Notes: generated by a model not told the origin, from the letters alone. 64,000 nt of DNA from Collimonas humicola (GCF_018304945.1 NZ_JAGQEE010000008.1:186001-250000); one strand, 5' to 3'. Counted from the stretch's first letter, positions 1-8,039 are shown. Numbers and translations are program-made.

Positions 1-1
1 C

Positions 2-418
2 GACACCCGGCTGATCAAGCGCGTCATCGCCCTGCCCGGCGACACTGTGGAAATGCGCAATGAAAAGATGATCATCAACGGCAAGGAAGCCAGCTATGCG
101 GTATTGGACAGCGCGCCTGAACCGATGGACCGCGGCAGCATCGTCGCCCTGCGCCTCAGCGAAAAGATGGGCAGCGAGCAGCACCGCATCCAGGTCCTGC
201 CGCAAGTCAACGCCAACCGCAGTTTCGGCCCGATCACGGTGCCGCAGGATCACTACCTGATGCTGGGCGATAACCGCGACAACAGCGGCGACTACCGCCA
301 CTTCGGCTTTGTGCCGCGCGAGCTGCTGATCGGACGGGCCGAACGGATCCTGGTGTCGGCCGACATCAAGGGCAACTGGATGCCGCGCGCAGAACGTTTC
401 GGCATGGCCCTGCAATAA
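2..418 (+). CDS. lepB: Signal peptidase I, C-terminal part (gene starts before the window)
   Basis: Membrane-bound serine/lysine protease that removes signal peptides from exported pre-proteins on the periplasmic side of the inner membrane. The open frame runs in from the window edge with no start. It contains the family box KRVIALPGD, which carries the catalytic lysine, and the late box GDNRDNSGDYRHFGFVP near the C-terminus. The catalytic serine and the membrane segments must lie upstream, outside the window. The first methionine seen (position 47) lies after the catalytic lysine, so it is not the true start. The gene ends in TAA with no obvious hairpin behind it. The family call is secure; only the 5' end is missing. 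Confidence 0.95.
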   Translation, partial: DTRLIKRVIALPGDTVEMRNEKMIINGKEASYAVLDSAPEPMDRGSIVALRLSEKMGSEQHRIQVLPQVNANRSFGPITVPQDHYLMLGDNRDNSGDYRHFGFVPRELLIGRAERILVSADIKGNWMPRAERFGMALQ

Positions 419-490
419 ACTGGGGACCGCGGAGCGCCGGATTGCCGAGTTCGACCGCAAGAACCAGAGTTCCTCCGCACAGGACAAGCA

Positions 491-535
491 GTATCTTTGA
501 AGTTCGCGGCGCCTGCCGCTCAACTTGAAAGATAC
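491..535. repeat. 14-nt inverted repeat at the translation start of the EamA gene
   Basis: The arms GTATCTTTGAAGTT (491-504) and AACTTGAAAGATAC (522-535) are exact complements except for one central G-G mismatch, with a 17-nt GC-rich loop. The right arm ends five bases before the ATG at 541, where a ribosome binding site would be expected but no good one is seen. The mRNA hairpin would occlude the start; the repeat could equally be a protein operator. Confidence 0.5.
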
Positions 536-540
536 CCGCC

Positions 541-1476
541 ATGAACCTGATTGAACTGTGCCTGCTGGCGGCGATCTGGGGCGCCTCCTTCCTGTTCCTG
601 CGCATTGCCGCGCCGGAGTTCGGCCCGCTGGCCCTGATCGCCCTGCGCGTCGGCATTGCCGCCCTGGTGCTGGCGCCGGTGCTGCGCTCCGCGCCGGCGC
701 GCCGCCAGTTGCGCGCCAAGGCCTGGCCGCTGCTGGTGGTCGGCATCACCAATTCGGCGCTTCCGTTCGGCCTGTTTGCCTATTCCACGCTGTATCTCGA
801 TGCCGGACTGGATTCCATCCTGAACGCCACCACGCCGATCTGGACCGCGCTCATCGCCGCCGCCTGGTTCCACGCCAGCCTCGGCCGCCGGCAGGTCGCC
901 GGCCTGCTGCTGGGGTTGGCCGGCGTGGTGCTGCTGGCGTGGGATACCTTGGGCGCAGGCATTCCCGGCGTGCCGCTGGCAATCGCCGCCGCGCTGCTGG
1001 CCACCGCCTGCTACGGCTTTGCAGTGAATTATTCCAAACGCCGCCTGGCCGGCATACAGCCGCTGGTGGTCGCTTTCGGCAGCCAGTTCTTTGCCGCCAT
1101 CGTGCTGCTGCCGGCCGCCTTGCCGTTCTGGCCGCGGCAGGCTATCGCCGCCTCGACCTGGATGTGCGTGGCGGCGCTAGGCGTGGTCTGCACCGGCCTT
1201 GCCTACATCCTGTATTTCCGCCTGATCGAGCGCGTGGGTGCGGCGTATGCGGCATCGGTAACGTTCCTGATCCCGGTTTTCGGACTGATATGGGGTGCGC
1301 TCTTTCTCGGCGAAAAGGTCACGCCGGCCATGCTGGCCGGCTGCGCCGTGGTACTGCTGGGGACAGCCCTGGCCAGCGGCAAGCTGGAAAACCTGTTCGG
1401 CGGAAAACGCAAAGCCGGCCTGACGGTTGAGCAAAAGCTTTCCTCGGAAATAAAAATCAATAATAAATCACCATAA
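541..1476 (+). CDS. EamA/DMT-superfamily transporter
   Basis: Inner-membrane protein of the drug/metabolite transporter superfamily, probably an exporter of a small metabolite; the substrate cannot be read from sequence. Its 311 residues form about ten hydrophobic segments in two EamA halves. The first half opens with LCLLAAIWGASFLFLRIA, the typical EamA start, and the second includes the GLAYILYFRLIERVGA segment and the conserved GLIWGALFLGE turn. The C-terminus is a short charged tail. It follows lepB by about 120 bases and is probably transcribed separately. The ATG lacks a clear Shine-Dalgarno and lies just behind a long inverted repeat, which may control translation. An AT-rich palindrome follows the stop region. 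Confidence 0.9.
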   Translation: MNLIELCLLAAIWGASFLFLRIAAPEFGPLALIALRVGIAALVLAPVLRSAPARRQLRAKAWPLLVVGITNSALPFGLFAYSTLYLDAGLDSILNATTPIWTALIAAAWFHASLGRRQVAGLLLGLAGVVLLAWDTLGAGIPGVPLAIAAALLATACYGFAVNYSKRRLAGIQPLVVAFGSQFFAAIVLLPAALPFWPRQAIAASTWMCVAALGVVCTGLAYILYFRLIERVGAAYAASVTFLIPVFGLIWGALFLGEKVTPAMLAGCAVVLLGTALASGKLENLFGGKRKAGLTVEQKLSSEIKINNKSP

Positions 1477-1519
1477 AATCACAATTTATTATTGTTTTAC
1501 GATAATTTTAGACTAGAAT
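1458..1519 (+). promoter_or_regulatory. AT-rich palindrome and putative promoter of the 1548-2580 operon
   Basis: The 11-nt arms CAATAATAAAT (1458-1468) and ATTTATTATTG (1484-1494) are perfectly complementary. The right arm runs into a possible -35 TTGTTT (1492-1497), followed 16 bases later by TAGAAT (1514-1519) as -10. The palindrome could be the operator of the XRE-type regulator encoded at the end of the operon. It overlaps the last codons of the EamA gene and could instead be part of that gene's terminator. Confidence 0.4.
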
Positions 1520-1547
1520 ACGGCAATCCTATCAACAAGGAAGCGCC

Positions 1548-1775
1548 GTGAAGCTGGATTTCATTACCCTCGCTCGCCGTTGCCTGACGACACTTTGCTC
1601 GTGGCTGGCCATCGCCATCATGGCGCTCTACCTCGGCTTCAAGCTCATGCCGCATCTTGGCGTCCACGGCTCCGTAAAAATGAGTTTCCAGGCCGCCACG
1701 GCCGACCGCGCCATGGCGAGCCTGGGCAACGCTTTCAATTTCCATATTTTCATTCATCTGAATTATCCACAATGA
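1548..1775 (+). CDS. Small membrane-associated protein of unknown function
   Basis: A 75-residue open frame with a GTG start preceded by AAGGAAG at good spacing. One hydrophobic stretch (about residues 12-35, TLCSWLAIAIMALYLGF) suggests a single membrane segment with a short soluble tail. I do not recognise the family. Its stop overlaps the ATG of the DUF2975 gene (ATGA at 1772-1775), so the two are translationally coupled. Together with the regulator at 2347 they form a three-gene operon. A role linked to the DUF2975 membrane protein is inference from position only. Confidence 0.55.
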   Translation: MKLDFITLARRCLTTLCSWLAIAIMALYLGFKLMPHLGVHGSVKMSFQAATADRAMASLGNAFNFHIFIHLNYPQ

Positions 1776-2338
1776 CAGCGCCTAAAACACCGGACCTGCA
1801 ACAGGATCGCATTGCACAGGCCAGCCAGCGCATGGCGAGCGTCACCATGCTGCTGCTGATCGCCATGCTGGTTTTCAGCATCGGCGGCTGGCTGTTTCCG
1901 CAGGAGTTCACCCATTTCTGCGATTAGACCAACGCCGCCATACAGCTCGGCATCGACCCAGCCAGCCTGCCGCTCTGGCAACTGCTGGGCGCCATCGTTA
2001 TCACCAATATCCCTTTGCTGGCGCTGGGCTACGGCTTGTACCAGCTGCGCGCCCTGTTCCAGCGCTATGCACGCGGTGAATATTTCTCCGCAGCGGCAGC
2101 CATACACCTGGGCAGGGTCGGCCAAAGCCTGGCCTGGTGGGTCGTGCTGGGAGTTCTCTGCCAGCCGCTGTCCAGCGTCTGGCTGACCATCCTGCGACCG
2201 GTCGGCCATCGCCTGGTCAATGTCGGCTTTGGCAGCAGCGAAGTGGTTTCCCTGTTCATGGCCGCCTCCATCACCGTGATTGCCCGCATCCTGCAGCGCG
2301 CCAGCGAAGTCGACGCTGAAAACCGGCAGTTCGTCTGA
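1772..2338 (+). pseudogene. DUF2975 membrane protein interrupted by an in-frame amber codon
   Basis: The frame opened at 1772 (MTAPKTPDLQQ) runs to a TAG at 1925-1927 and continues in the same frame without further stops to TGA at 2336-2338, 189 codons in all. Both sides belong to one DUF2975-type protein. The N-terminal part holds the first membrane segment (MLLLIAMLVFSIGGWLF). The part after the stop holds three more, the characteristic amphipathic stretch LYQLRALFQRYARGEYF, and the family ending with DAENRQFV. A single C-to-T change of CAG (Gln) would produce the TAG. DUF2975 genes are commonly paired with a small YozG-like XRE regulator, which follows here. Without suppression, or restart near 2015, only a 51-residue fragment is made. 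A sequencing error is the alternative. Confidence 0.8.
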
Positions 2339-2346
2339 GGAAGCAG

Positions 2347-2580
2347 ATGAGTATCGTGATCACGCTGGACGTCATGCTGGCCAAACGCAAGGCGAAATCG
2401 AAAGACCTGGCGGCCGCCATCGGCATTACCGAACAGAATTTGTCGCTGTTAAAACAAGGCAAGGTGAAAGGGGTGCGGCTGGAAACCCTGGAAGCGATCT
2501 GCCGCTACCTTGACTGCCAGCCGGGCGACCTGCTGAGCTACGAGCCGGACAACGCCATGCCTGACGCCGGCGCAGAATAA
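2347..2580 (+). CDS. Small XRE-family (YozG-like) transcriptional regulator
   Basis: A 77-residue cytoplasmic DNA-binding protein that is almost entirely one Cro/CI-type helix-turn-helix. It opens with ITLDVMLAKRKAKSKDLAAA, has the recognition region IGITEQNLSLLKQGKVKGVR, and ends with the LEAICRYLDCQPGDLLSYE pattern typical of the YozG group. These regulators usually sit directly behind a DUF2975 membrane protein, as here, eight bases after its stop. The start is supported by GAGGAAGCAG directly upstream. It probably regulates its own operon; the AT-rich palindrome at 1458-1494 is the best candidate operator in view. Confidence 0.85.
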   Translation: MSIVITLDVMLAKRKAKSKDLAAAIGITEQNLSLLKQGKVKGVRLETLEAICRYLDCQPGDLLSYEPDNAMPDAGAE

Positions 2581-2629
2581 ACCTGCCGGGCCGGTTGCCG
2601 CAACCGGTCAATCAAAGTGTGAAGATAAT

Positions 2630-3265
2630 ATGCCTGACGCAAGCCGCTGGCCTTCAGCACCATATTCGCGCGCCATGCACTGGGGCATCCTCGCCTCGCT
2701 GCTGTTGCACGCCGTGTTGCTGCAAATGTTTTTGCAGCGCCAGCCGGCGCCGCCCGCAGCGGTCCGCAGTTCATTCTCGGACATGACGCTGTTGCTGCTG
2801 CCGACGCCGCAGCCGAGGCTGCCGCCAGCACAGGTGCAGCGCCTGGAACCTGCCGCGGCGCAGGCAGCGCCAGGCAAATCCCGTCGGCCGGCGTCCGATG
2901 GCAGCAAGAAAAACGTGACGCTGCCCTTGGCTGCATCGCCGATCGTCAATCAGGCAATTCACGCAGAGGAAAAAGAGCTGCCGGCTCCGTCCGAACCGCG
3001 GCCTCGACTGGATCTGGATGCTGCCGTGAAAATGGCCGGGAAGATCGCCAGGGATCCAAACAGCATGCGCGACGACAGGGCAGTCGCCCAGTTGAAAAGC
3101 CACCCGCTGGAAGCGGTCAATCCCGATAGCCGCCTGGCGCAAGACATACAGCGCGGCGCACGCGCCGATTGCCTGCAAAGTCAAAGTTCAACGGGGTTGC
3201 TGGCGCCGCTCTTCCTGATTGCCGATGCAGTGACGTCAAAAAAAGACGGGGGCTGCAAATGGTAG
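2630..3265 (+). CDS. Proline-rich protein with one N-terminal membrane anchor, function unknown
   Basis: A 211-residue protein with a hydrophobic segment at about residues 17-36 (HWGILASLLLHAVLLQMFLQ), then a Pro/Ala/Gln-rich stretch. It ends in a compact region with two cysteines (RADCLQSQ and the terminal DGGCKW). The arrangement resembles TonB/TolA-like envelope proteins, with a cytoplasmic N-terminus, one membrane span and an extended periplasmic linker, but no TonB box or recognisable TonB C-terminal fold is seen. The final region resembles short C-terminal segments of Burkholderiales hypothetical proteins predicted to be periplasmic. It stands alone between the regulator operon and a convergent small gene. 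Confidence 0.65.
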   Translation: MPDASRWPSAPYSRAMHWGILASLLLHAVLLQMFLQRQPAPPAAVRSSFSDMTLLLLPTPQPRLPPAQVQRLEPAAAQAAPGKSRRPASDGSKKNVTLPLAASPIVNQAIHAEEKELPAPSEPRPRLDLDAAVKMAGKIARDPNSMRDDRAVAQLKSHPLEAVNPDSRLAQDIQRGARADCLQSQSSTGLLAPLFLIADAVTSKKDGGCKW

Positions 3266-3350
3266 GCGGCTGCAGATTGATGTGCCGGGGTGAAATGCTC
3301 ACGCTCGGCAGGGACGATCCTGCAAAAATGCAAGAGATCGCCCGTTGGGA

Positions 3351-3566
3351 TCACGCGCCGATAACGCGGCGCGCCTCGCGCTCGGCCAGTTCCAGCGCTG
3401 CCTGTTCGGTTTTTACCGGCCGTCCGCAGCCTTTGCCTGTGGTTTGCACGAAAACCTGATCGCCGCGCTGCGTCGATACCTGGATCACGCCCTTGAACAT
3501 GCCTCCCGGTGCTGGAGCAACCCGCGCTTCGACCGTCTTGTTTCCTTTGGTTTCTTTAAAGGCCAT
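3351..3566 (-). CDS. Small conserved-type hypothetical protein
   Basis: A 71-residue soluble, basic protein with beta-strand-rich character (FKGVIQVSTQRGDQVFVQTT) and a helical end (EQAALELAEREARRVIGA). I do not recognise a named family. The start chosen is the internal ATG at 3566, because GGAGAG lies directly in front of it. A second ATG four codons upstream (3578) has no such signal. It is transcribed toward the 2630 gene and stands alone. Confidence 0.6.
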   Translation of the reverse strand: MAFKETKGNKTVEARVAPAPGGMFKGVIQVSTQRGDQVFVQTTGKGCGRPVKTEQAALELAEREARRVIGA

Positions 3567-3758
3567 TTCGCTCTCCATTGTGATCGTGGCGTGATATTAG
3601 CATGCATGCCAGGTCGGTCGATTTAGCGTGGTGTTTCGCACATGATGGCCGTGCCCTTGAAATTTCGATATTTCCATGTCTGATTAATTTTTCTTCAGAA
3701 AAATGCAGGCTCATGGTAAGTTTGTCATCAAGCATTCCGCCCACTCAAATCCACCATC

Positions 3759-4886
3759 ATGAAGATAAACGTCGCCATCACCCTGAACATCAGTGACGAT
3801 CCGCAGCAATCGATCTGGTACAACGGCGCTAACCAGAACTGCTTTTTCCTCTACCAGCTGCTGCGGAAGTCGCCGCTGGTAGACCATGTCTGGCTGGTGC
3901 ACAGCGACGGCATCAAGAATTACCCTGCCGGCCTGCTGATGGGAGACCTGCAGCGCGCGCTGCGGCCCATTTCGAGCGTGCTGGACAAAACCGACCTGCT
4001 GGTCGAGATGAACGGCTTCGTGTCGCCGGAACAGGTCGAACGGGTGCGCCGGCGCAAGGGCAAGGCAGTATCGTTCCGCTTTGGCAACGACTACGTGATC
4101 GCCGTCGAGACCATCACCTTCGGACGCGACCAATGGCAGCCCAACCCCCATCGGATAACATTCGACGAGCTGTGGACCAATCCCCAGCATGTCCACACCT
4201 GCAAGAGTTATTGGGAAAGCGTCTACAAGGCGCCGGTATTCGTGCTGCCGCATATCTGGGCGCCCTATTTCATCGAAGCTGCGCTGGCGGCAAATCCCGA
4301 ACTGCGGCAGAAATGGGGCTACCGCAACCACGGAGCCGCCAAGCGGGTGGCGATTTTCGAGCCGAACATCAATGTCGTCAAGAGCACCCTGATACCGATG
4401 CTGGCAGCCAACCAGTTTTATATCGAACACCCCGGGCTGCTGGCGCATGTGTTCATGACGAATACTTTCCAGCTCAAGGAAAACAGTGCGTTCAAGCACC
4501 TCGCCCTGGGCCTGGAGATAGTCAAGGACGGCAAGGCCACGGCCGATCACCGCTTTCCGTTCTGCGCCTTCGCTGCCGAGCACACCGATATCGTGATTTC
4601 CCATCAATGGGAAAACGGCCTCAACTATCTGTTCTATGACGCGCTGTATGGCGGCTATCCGCTGGTGCACAATTCGCCGTTCCTGCGCGAGGCGGGCTAT
4701 TACTACCGCGATTTCGATGTCGCCGATGGCGCCAGGGCTTTGGCCGAAGCAGCCTTGTCGCACGATGAAAACAGCGCCGCTTACGCGGCCAGGGCGCAGG
4801 CATTCCTGCATACCGTCGACGCCACGGCGGAGGCAAATATTGCCGCGTATACGCAGCGCATCGGCGCCCTGTTCGGCCCGCGCTGA
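3759..4886 (+). CDS. DUF2827 family protein, glycan-associated
   Basis: A 375-residue cytoplasmic protein matching the DUF2827 pattern. It opens with MKINVAITLNISDDP and contains WYNGANQNCFFLYQLLR, VDHVWLVHSDG and the later block PHIWAPYFIE. These proteins are found in Burkholderiales beside polysaccharide genes and have a GT-B-like look, including the late SHQWENGLNYLFYDALYGGYPLVHNS region with a sugar-nucleotide-site flavour. A glycosyltransferase-like role is inference. The next gene, 58 bases downstream on the same strand, also looks like a glycosyltransferase, so the two probably act on the same surface glycan. Confidence 0.8.
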   Translation: MKINVAITLNISDDPQQSIWYNGANQNCFFLYQLLRKSPLVDHVWLVHSDGIKNYPAGLLMGDLQRALRPISSVLDKTDLLVEMNGFVSPEQVERVRRRKGKAVSFRFGNDYVIAVETITFGRDQWQPNPHRITFDELWTNPQHVHTCKSYWESVYKAPVFVLPHIWAPYFIEAALAANPELRQKWGYRNHGAAKRVAIFEPNINVVKSTLIPMLAANQFYIEHPGLLAHVFMTNTFQLKENSAFKHLALGLEIVKDGKATADHRFPFCAFAAEHTDIVISHQWENGLNYLFYDALYGGYPLVHNSPFLREAGYYYRDFDVADGARALAEAALSHDENSAAYAARAQAFLHTVDATAEANIAAYTQRIGALFGPR

Positions 4887-4944
4887 CCTTATCCGACGCA
4901 GCATTCGCAGCCGCGAGAAAAAATGATCCAGGAAAAATAAAGCA

Positions 4945-5853
4945 ATGAACAACGACGACAAGCTGAAAACGCTCGGGATACTGATGTATATCGACGACCA
5001 TCCCAACATGCTGGAGGATTTCAGCTGGATCTACAAAAGCTGGATCTATAGCGGCAACTGGCGCAGCTCCGACCTGGTCGCGGTATGCAATCCAAAAGTC
5101 CTGGACAAACTGCCCGGCGACGATCCCGGCGTCATCAAGATTCCATTTGAGCCGGTCGCAGTCGAAGGCAGCATCTGGCAGGGCTATCCCTTCATCAATT
5201 CCATCGCTTGCCTGAGCGGTCCGCACACCGACGATCTGCAGCAGCGCTACAAATGGCTGCTGAGGACCGATGCCGACGTCTTCCTGACCGAGCATCTATG
5301 CCGATTGCGGCCCAACACGCCGGTTCACGGCAACGGCCAGTACCTGTATACGACGCAGGAAGCGTGGGACAAGATGCTGGATTTCTGCCAGCGCCACGGC
5401 TTTCAGCATCACCGCGTATTCGGCTGCGGCCATTCGCTGCTGGCGCCCAGCGGCCACGTTCTGTTCTTCATCAGGGAACAGACCCGGGTGTCCGAACTGG
5501 TCTTGCGGGATTTCGGCAGCAACACCGGCCAGTGGCCGGGCTGGTTCCGCGGCGTGACCACCATGTACGCAGCGGAGATCGTGGCGAACCATCACTATGG
5601 CGCGTTTCTTGAGCACGGCAAGACGCAGATCCTGGACGTGCCCAGCTACAGCGTCGGCGACATCGACCAGATGACTTTCCATATCCACGGGATCCATACC
5701 GACGATTATTTTTCCAAGCACCATTATCGCGCCGGAAAATACGCGCATATCGATCCACAGACATTAGACCGGAGCAAAATCAACCAGTACTGCCATTGGA
5801 TCGTGACGACCCCGCTCGATGAAATCAAGCGGCTGGCCGACTATCCTTTCTAG
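4945..5853 (+). CDS. Putative GT-A-type glycosyltransferase with a DxD motif
   Basis: A 302-residue soluble protein. It contains YKWLLRTDADVFLTEHL, where DAD is a good DxD metal/nucleotide-sugar motif of GT-A enzymes. It also has a conserved-looking C-terminal part with several histidines (FHIHGIHTDDYFSKHHY). The N-terminus (LGILMYIDDHPNMLEDFSWIYKSW) resembles the region where such enzymes begin their first strand. No signal peptide or membrane span is seen, so action at the cytoplasmic face is likely. It follows the DUF2827 gene closely on the same strand. The exact family (possibly DUF7164-like) is uncertain. Confidence 0.65.
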   Translation: MNNDDKLKTLGILMYIDDHPNMLEDFSWIYKSWIYSGNWRSSDLVAVCNPKVLDKLPGDDPGVIKIPFEPVAVEGSIWQGYPFINSIACLSGPHTDDLQQRYKWLLRTDADVFLTEHLCRLRPNTPVHGNGQYLYTTQEAWDKMLDFCQRHGFQHHRVFGCGHSLLAPSGHVLFFIREQTRVSELVLRDFGSNTGQWPGWFRGVTTMYAAEIVANHHYGAFLEHGKTQILDVPSYSVGDIDQMTFHIHGIHTDDYFSKHHYRAGKYAHIDPQTLDRSKINQYCHWIVTTPLDEIKRLADYPF

Positions 5854-5917
5854 CGGCAGCATGCCGGCAGGCAGCGCGGCAAAGCCATCGTCACGACTGC
5901 ATCAGGCTGAAACCAAA

Positions 5918-5955
5918 AAGGGCTGAGTCCTGTGCAATACAGAACCCAGCCCTTG
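5918..5955 (-). terminator. Rho-independent terminator, mainly for the minus-strand gene at 6065
   Basis: The arms AAGGGCTGAGTCCTGT (5919-5934) and ACAGAACCCAGCCCTT (5939-5954) pair over 16 positions with two imperfect pairs, around a GCAA loop. On the minus strand the stem is followed by a T-run (TTTTTGG). It lies between convergent genes and may also stop transcripts from 4945-5853. Confidence 0.7.
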
Positions 5956-5995
5956 GCCACTTGGCAAACTTTCGTTCGCGTCCATGGCAGCGTGA

Positions 5996-6080
5996 ATAGC
6001 CTTAACTAATAGCCTTAACTAATAGCCGTAATTAATAGCAGTAAATAACAGTAAATAACAGTAATCAATAGCCGTAATTT
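5996..6080. repeat. Degenerate short tandem repeats grown from the 3' end of the glycine-zipper gene
   Basis: Units of the type TTAACTAATAGCC / TAATTAATAGCAG / TAAATAACAG follow one another here. On the minus strand the last codons of the 6065 gene (TACGGCTAT, for Tyr-Gly-Tyr, plus stop) read as one member of the series. The array therefore looks like slippage-type copies of the gene's own terminal codons, now non-coding. Confidence 0.55.
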
Positions 6081-6646
6081 TTAGCGACCGTATTCCCCAG
6101 GTATCCGCCGCCAACCACGCCCGCTACCGTCGCCAGGGTACGGCCGTTGCCGCCGCCCACCTGATGTCCCAGCAAGCCGCCGATGACCGCGCCGGTAGCT
6201 ATCCCCAGCGGGCTTACCGACGCTGCCGGGCGGGCTTGCTCGACCGGAGCCTGGTATTGCGGCGCAGCTTCGTTTTGCGCATAGCTTGCGCCCTGGCTGC
6301 GATAGACATGATGCACTATCGTTTTTTGCCTGGGCGCCGGACGAGCCGGTTCAACCTGGTAGCCGGCGACTGGCGGCGTTGCCAGCGGCTGCATGTATTG
6401 ATAGCCGTTCGCGGTCTGCACCAATACCGGCGATGCGCCTGCCGGCGTCATCGGCGCGGCGGCATTTGCCGCCGGCTGCTGCATGGCAGGGCTTGCCTCC
6501 GGAGCCTGCGCGCCAACCGCATTGCCGTGCGAGCTCGGAAGAAAGCCGGTCATCGCTGCGACACCAAGCAAGCTCACCAGGATAAGGGATCCGGCGGCGC
6601 CCGCTACCAAGGGGTGCAGACGGCTGGTTGTCTGGCTGGCTTCCAT
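6065..6646 (-). CDS. Glycine-zipper 2TM domain protein, outer-membrane or periplasmic
   Basis: A 193-residue envelope protein. It has an N-terminal hydrophobic segment (AAGSLILVSLLGVAAMTG), a long Ala/Pro/Gln-rich linker, and a C-terminal glycine zipper: PLGIATGAVIGGLLGHQVGG, then TVAGVVGGGYLGNTVAKNYG. This is the Rickettsia 17-kDa-antigen/SlyB-like 2TM motif of small proteins that insert into or brace the outer membrane. The start at 6646 is chosen because AAGGAGAATCAA precedes it; the open frame extends 32 codons further upstream without a ribosome site. The last codons are followed by decayed tandem copies of themselves and then a terminator. The exact role is unknown. Confidence 0.8.
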   Translation of the reverse strand: MEASQTTSRLHPLVAGAAGSLILVSLLGVAAMTGFLPSSHGNAVGAQAPEASPAMQQPAANAAAPMTPAGASPVLVQTANGYQYMQPLATPPVAGYQVEPARPAPRQKTIVHHVYRSQGASYAQNEAAPQYQAPVEQARPAASVSPLGIATGAVIGGLLGHQVGGGNGRTLATVAGVVGGGYLGNTVAKNYGY

Positions 6647-6775
6647 TTGATTCTCCTTCGACGTTGACAGTGATTTGATTCTACAAACGTATCGGCCGCC
6701 AACCCAGCTTGATTGTGTATCAAGTGTGTCGAATTGAAACACAGTGTTGTTTCATCTGATGACTACCGGGAGCGA

Positions 6776-7951
6776 TCAAAAAGGGCTTGCCTGCAGCTGC
6801 TTCAATATCTGATAGGCGGCAGTCACGCGCGGCTCAGCGGGAGAAGATTTATTGACCAGCATCACAATACCCATCTTGCGGGCCGGAATAAAGGCAGCGT
6901 ATGCCCCAAAGCCGCCGGTGGCGCCCGTCTTGTTGATCAGCACGTCGGCACGGGGCGGCAGCGGCGGGCTCAGCTTTGCGACCTTATTAGTCTGATATAC
7001 CATCGCATCGGAATTCCCTGCCAGCACCTGGGCAAGGCTTGCCGAATCGGGATACATTTCCCAAATCAAGCCCTGTGTCATTTCGCCTGCCTTGAAATAT
7101 CCTGTGTGCGTGTCGCTTATCGCGCGCTGCAATTTTTCATCCAGCTTGAGCACCTGCATGTTGGCGTCAATGAAGCGTATCAAATCGGCGGTATTGGTCT
7201 TCACCCCATAGGCTTCGGCGGCCAGCACGCCGGGATTCAGCCTGACCGGCGCATCCGTCTTGTTGTAGCCCTGCGCGTAATTTTTCATCTGGCTCGCCGG
7301 CACATTGATGTAGCTGTGCTTCATGCCCAATTCAGGAAATAATTTTTTTTCAATCACATCCTCGTAAGATGCATTCATGCTCTTGGCCACAATCATGCCG
7401 AGCAGGCCGATGCTTGGATTTGCGTAAGTCCTGGCGGTGCCGGCGGCATACGCAGGCTGCCAGTGCTTGAAATAATCCATGAGCTGATCGTTGTCGTGGA
7501 CGCTATCCGGAACCTGCAGCGGGAAACCGCCGGCCGTATGCGTGCCCAGGTTGAGCAGGCTGACATGGTCGAAGCTGCTGCCGCGCAAGGCAGGCAAATA
7601 TTGACTGACGTCGCCGGTCAACGAAAGCTGGCCATTGACCTGAGCGTATGAGGCCAATGTCGCCGTAAATGTTTTGCTTACGGAACCGATCTCAAACAGC
7701 GTCTCGTTGGTCACCGGCTGCCCGGTTTCCTTGGACGCCACGCCATAGTTGTAGAAATAATTCTTGCCGTCGACGGCGACGGCGATTGCCATGCCCGGGA
7801 TAGCGTACTTCTGCATCAGCGGCTGCACGGCGCTATCGACGATTTCCTTGACCCTGGACTGGTCGAGATCGGCGGCAGCGTGGCTGCCGGCGGCGATAAA
7901 ACAACTTGAAACGGCTATTGCCTTCAGCATGCCCGTAACTTTTCTATGCAT
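6776..7951 (-). CDS. Class C (AmpC-type) beta-lactamase / serine hydrolase
   Basis: A periplasmic serine enzyme of the penicillin-binding-protein fold, expected to hydrolyse beta-lactams. Its 391 residues start with a signal peptide (ending about SHAAAD). The three active-site motifs of class C enzymes are visible: SVSK at about 90-93 (nucleophile S90), YAN at 176-178 and KTG at 341-343 within VLINKTGATGGFGAY. YAN replaces the commoner YSN. Length and motif spacing fit AmpC. The start at 7951 has AGAGAGG upstream; the open frame is longer but lacks another site. No ampR-like regulator is adjacent. The cupin gene upstream on the same strand ends about 90 bases away. Confidence 0.88.
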   Translation of the reverse strand: MHRKVTGMLKAIAVSSCFIAAGSHAAADLDQSRVKEIVDSAVQPLMQKYAIPGMAIAVAVDGKNYFYNYGVASKETGQPVTNETLFEIGSVSKTFTATLASYAQVNGQLSLTGDVSQYLPALRGSSFDHVSLLNLGTHTAGGFPLQVPDSVHDNDQLMDYFKHWQPAYAAGTARTYANPSIGLLGMIVAKSMNASYEDVIEKKLFPELGMKHSYINVPASQMKNYAQGYNKTDAPVRLNPGVLAAEAYGVKTNTADLIRFIDANMQVLKLDEKLQRAISDTHTGYFKAGEMTQGLIWEMYPDSASLAQVLAGNSDAMVYQTNKVAKLSPPLPPRADVLINKTGATGGFGAYAAFIPARKMGIVMLVNKSSPAEPRVTAAYQILKQLQASPF

Positions 7952-8039
7952 GATTAGATGCCTCTCTGAATGTGATTGAAGAGATTTTCCGCAAGCGGAC
8001 CTGTGGTGCGGCGCATGGCCTGGACCGTGCAAAGCACGA

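Noticed and set aside
3711-5009. 432-codon minus-strand frame opposite the DUF2827 gene
   Set aside because: The plus-strand frame fits a known family from its first residues; the antisense frame has none.
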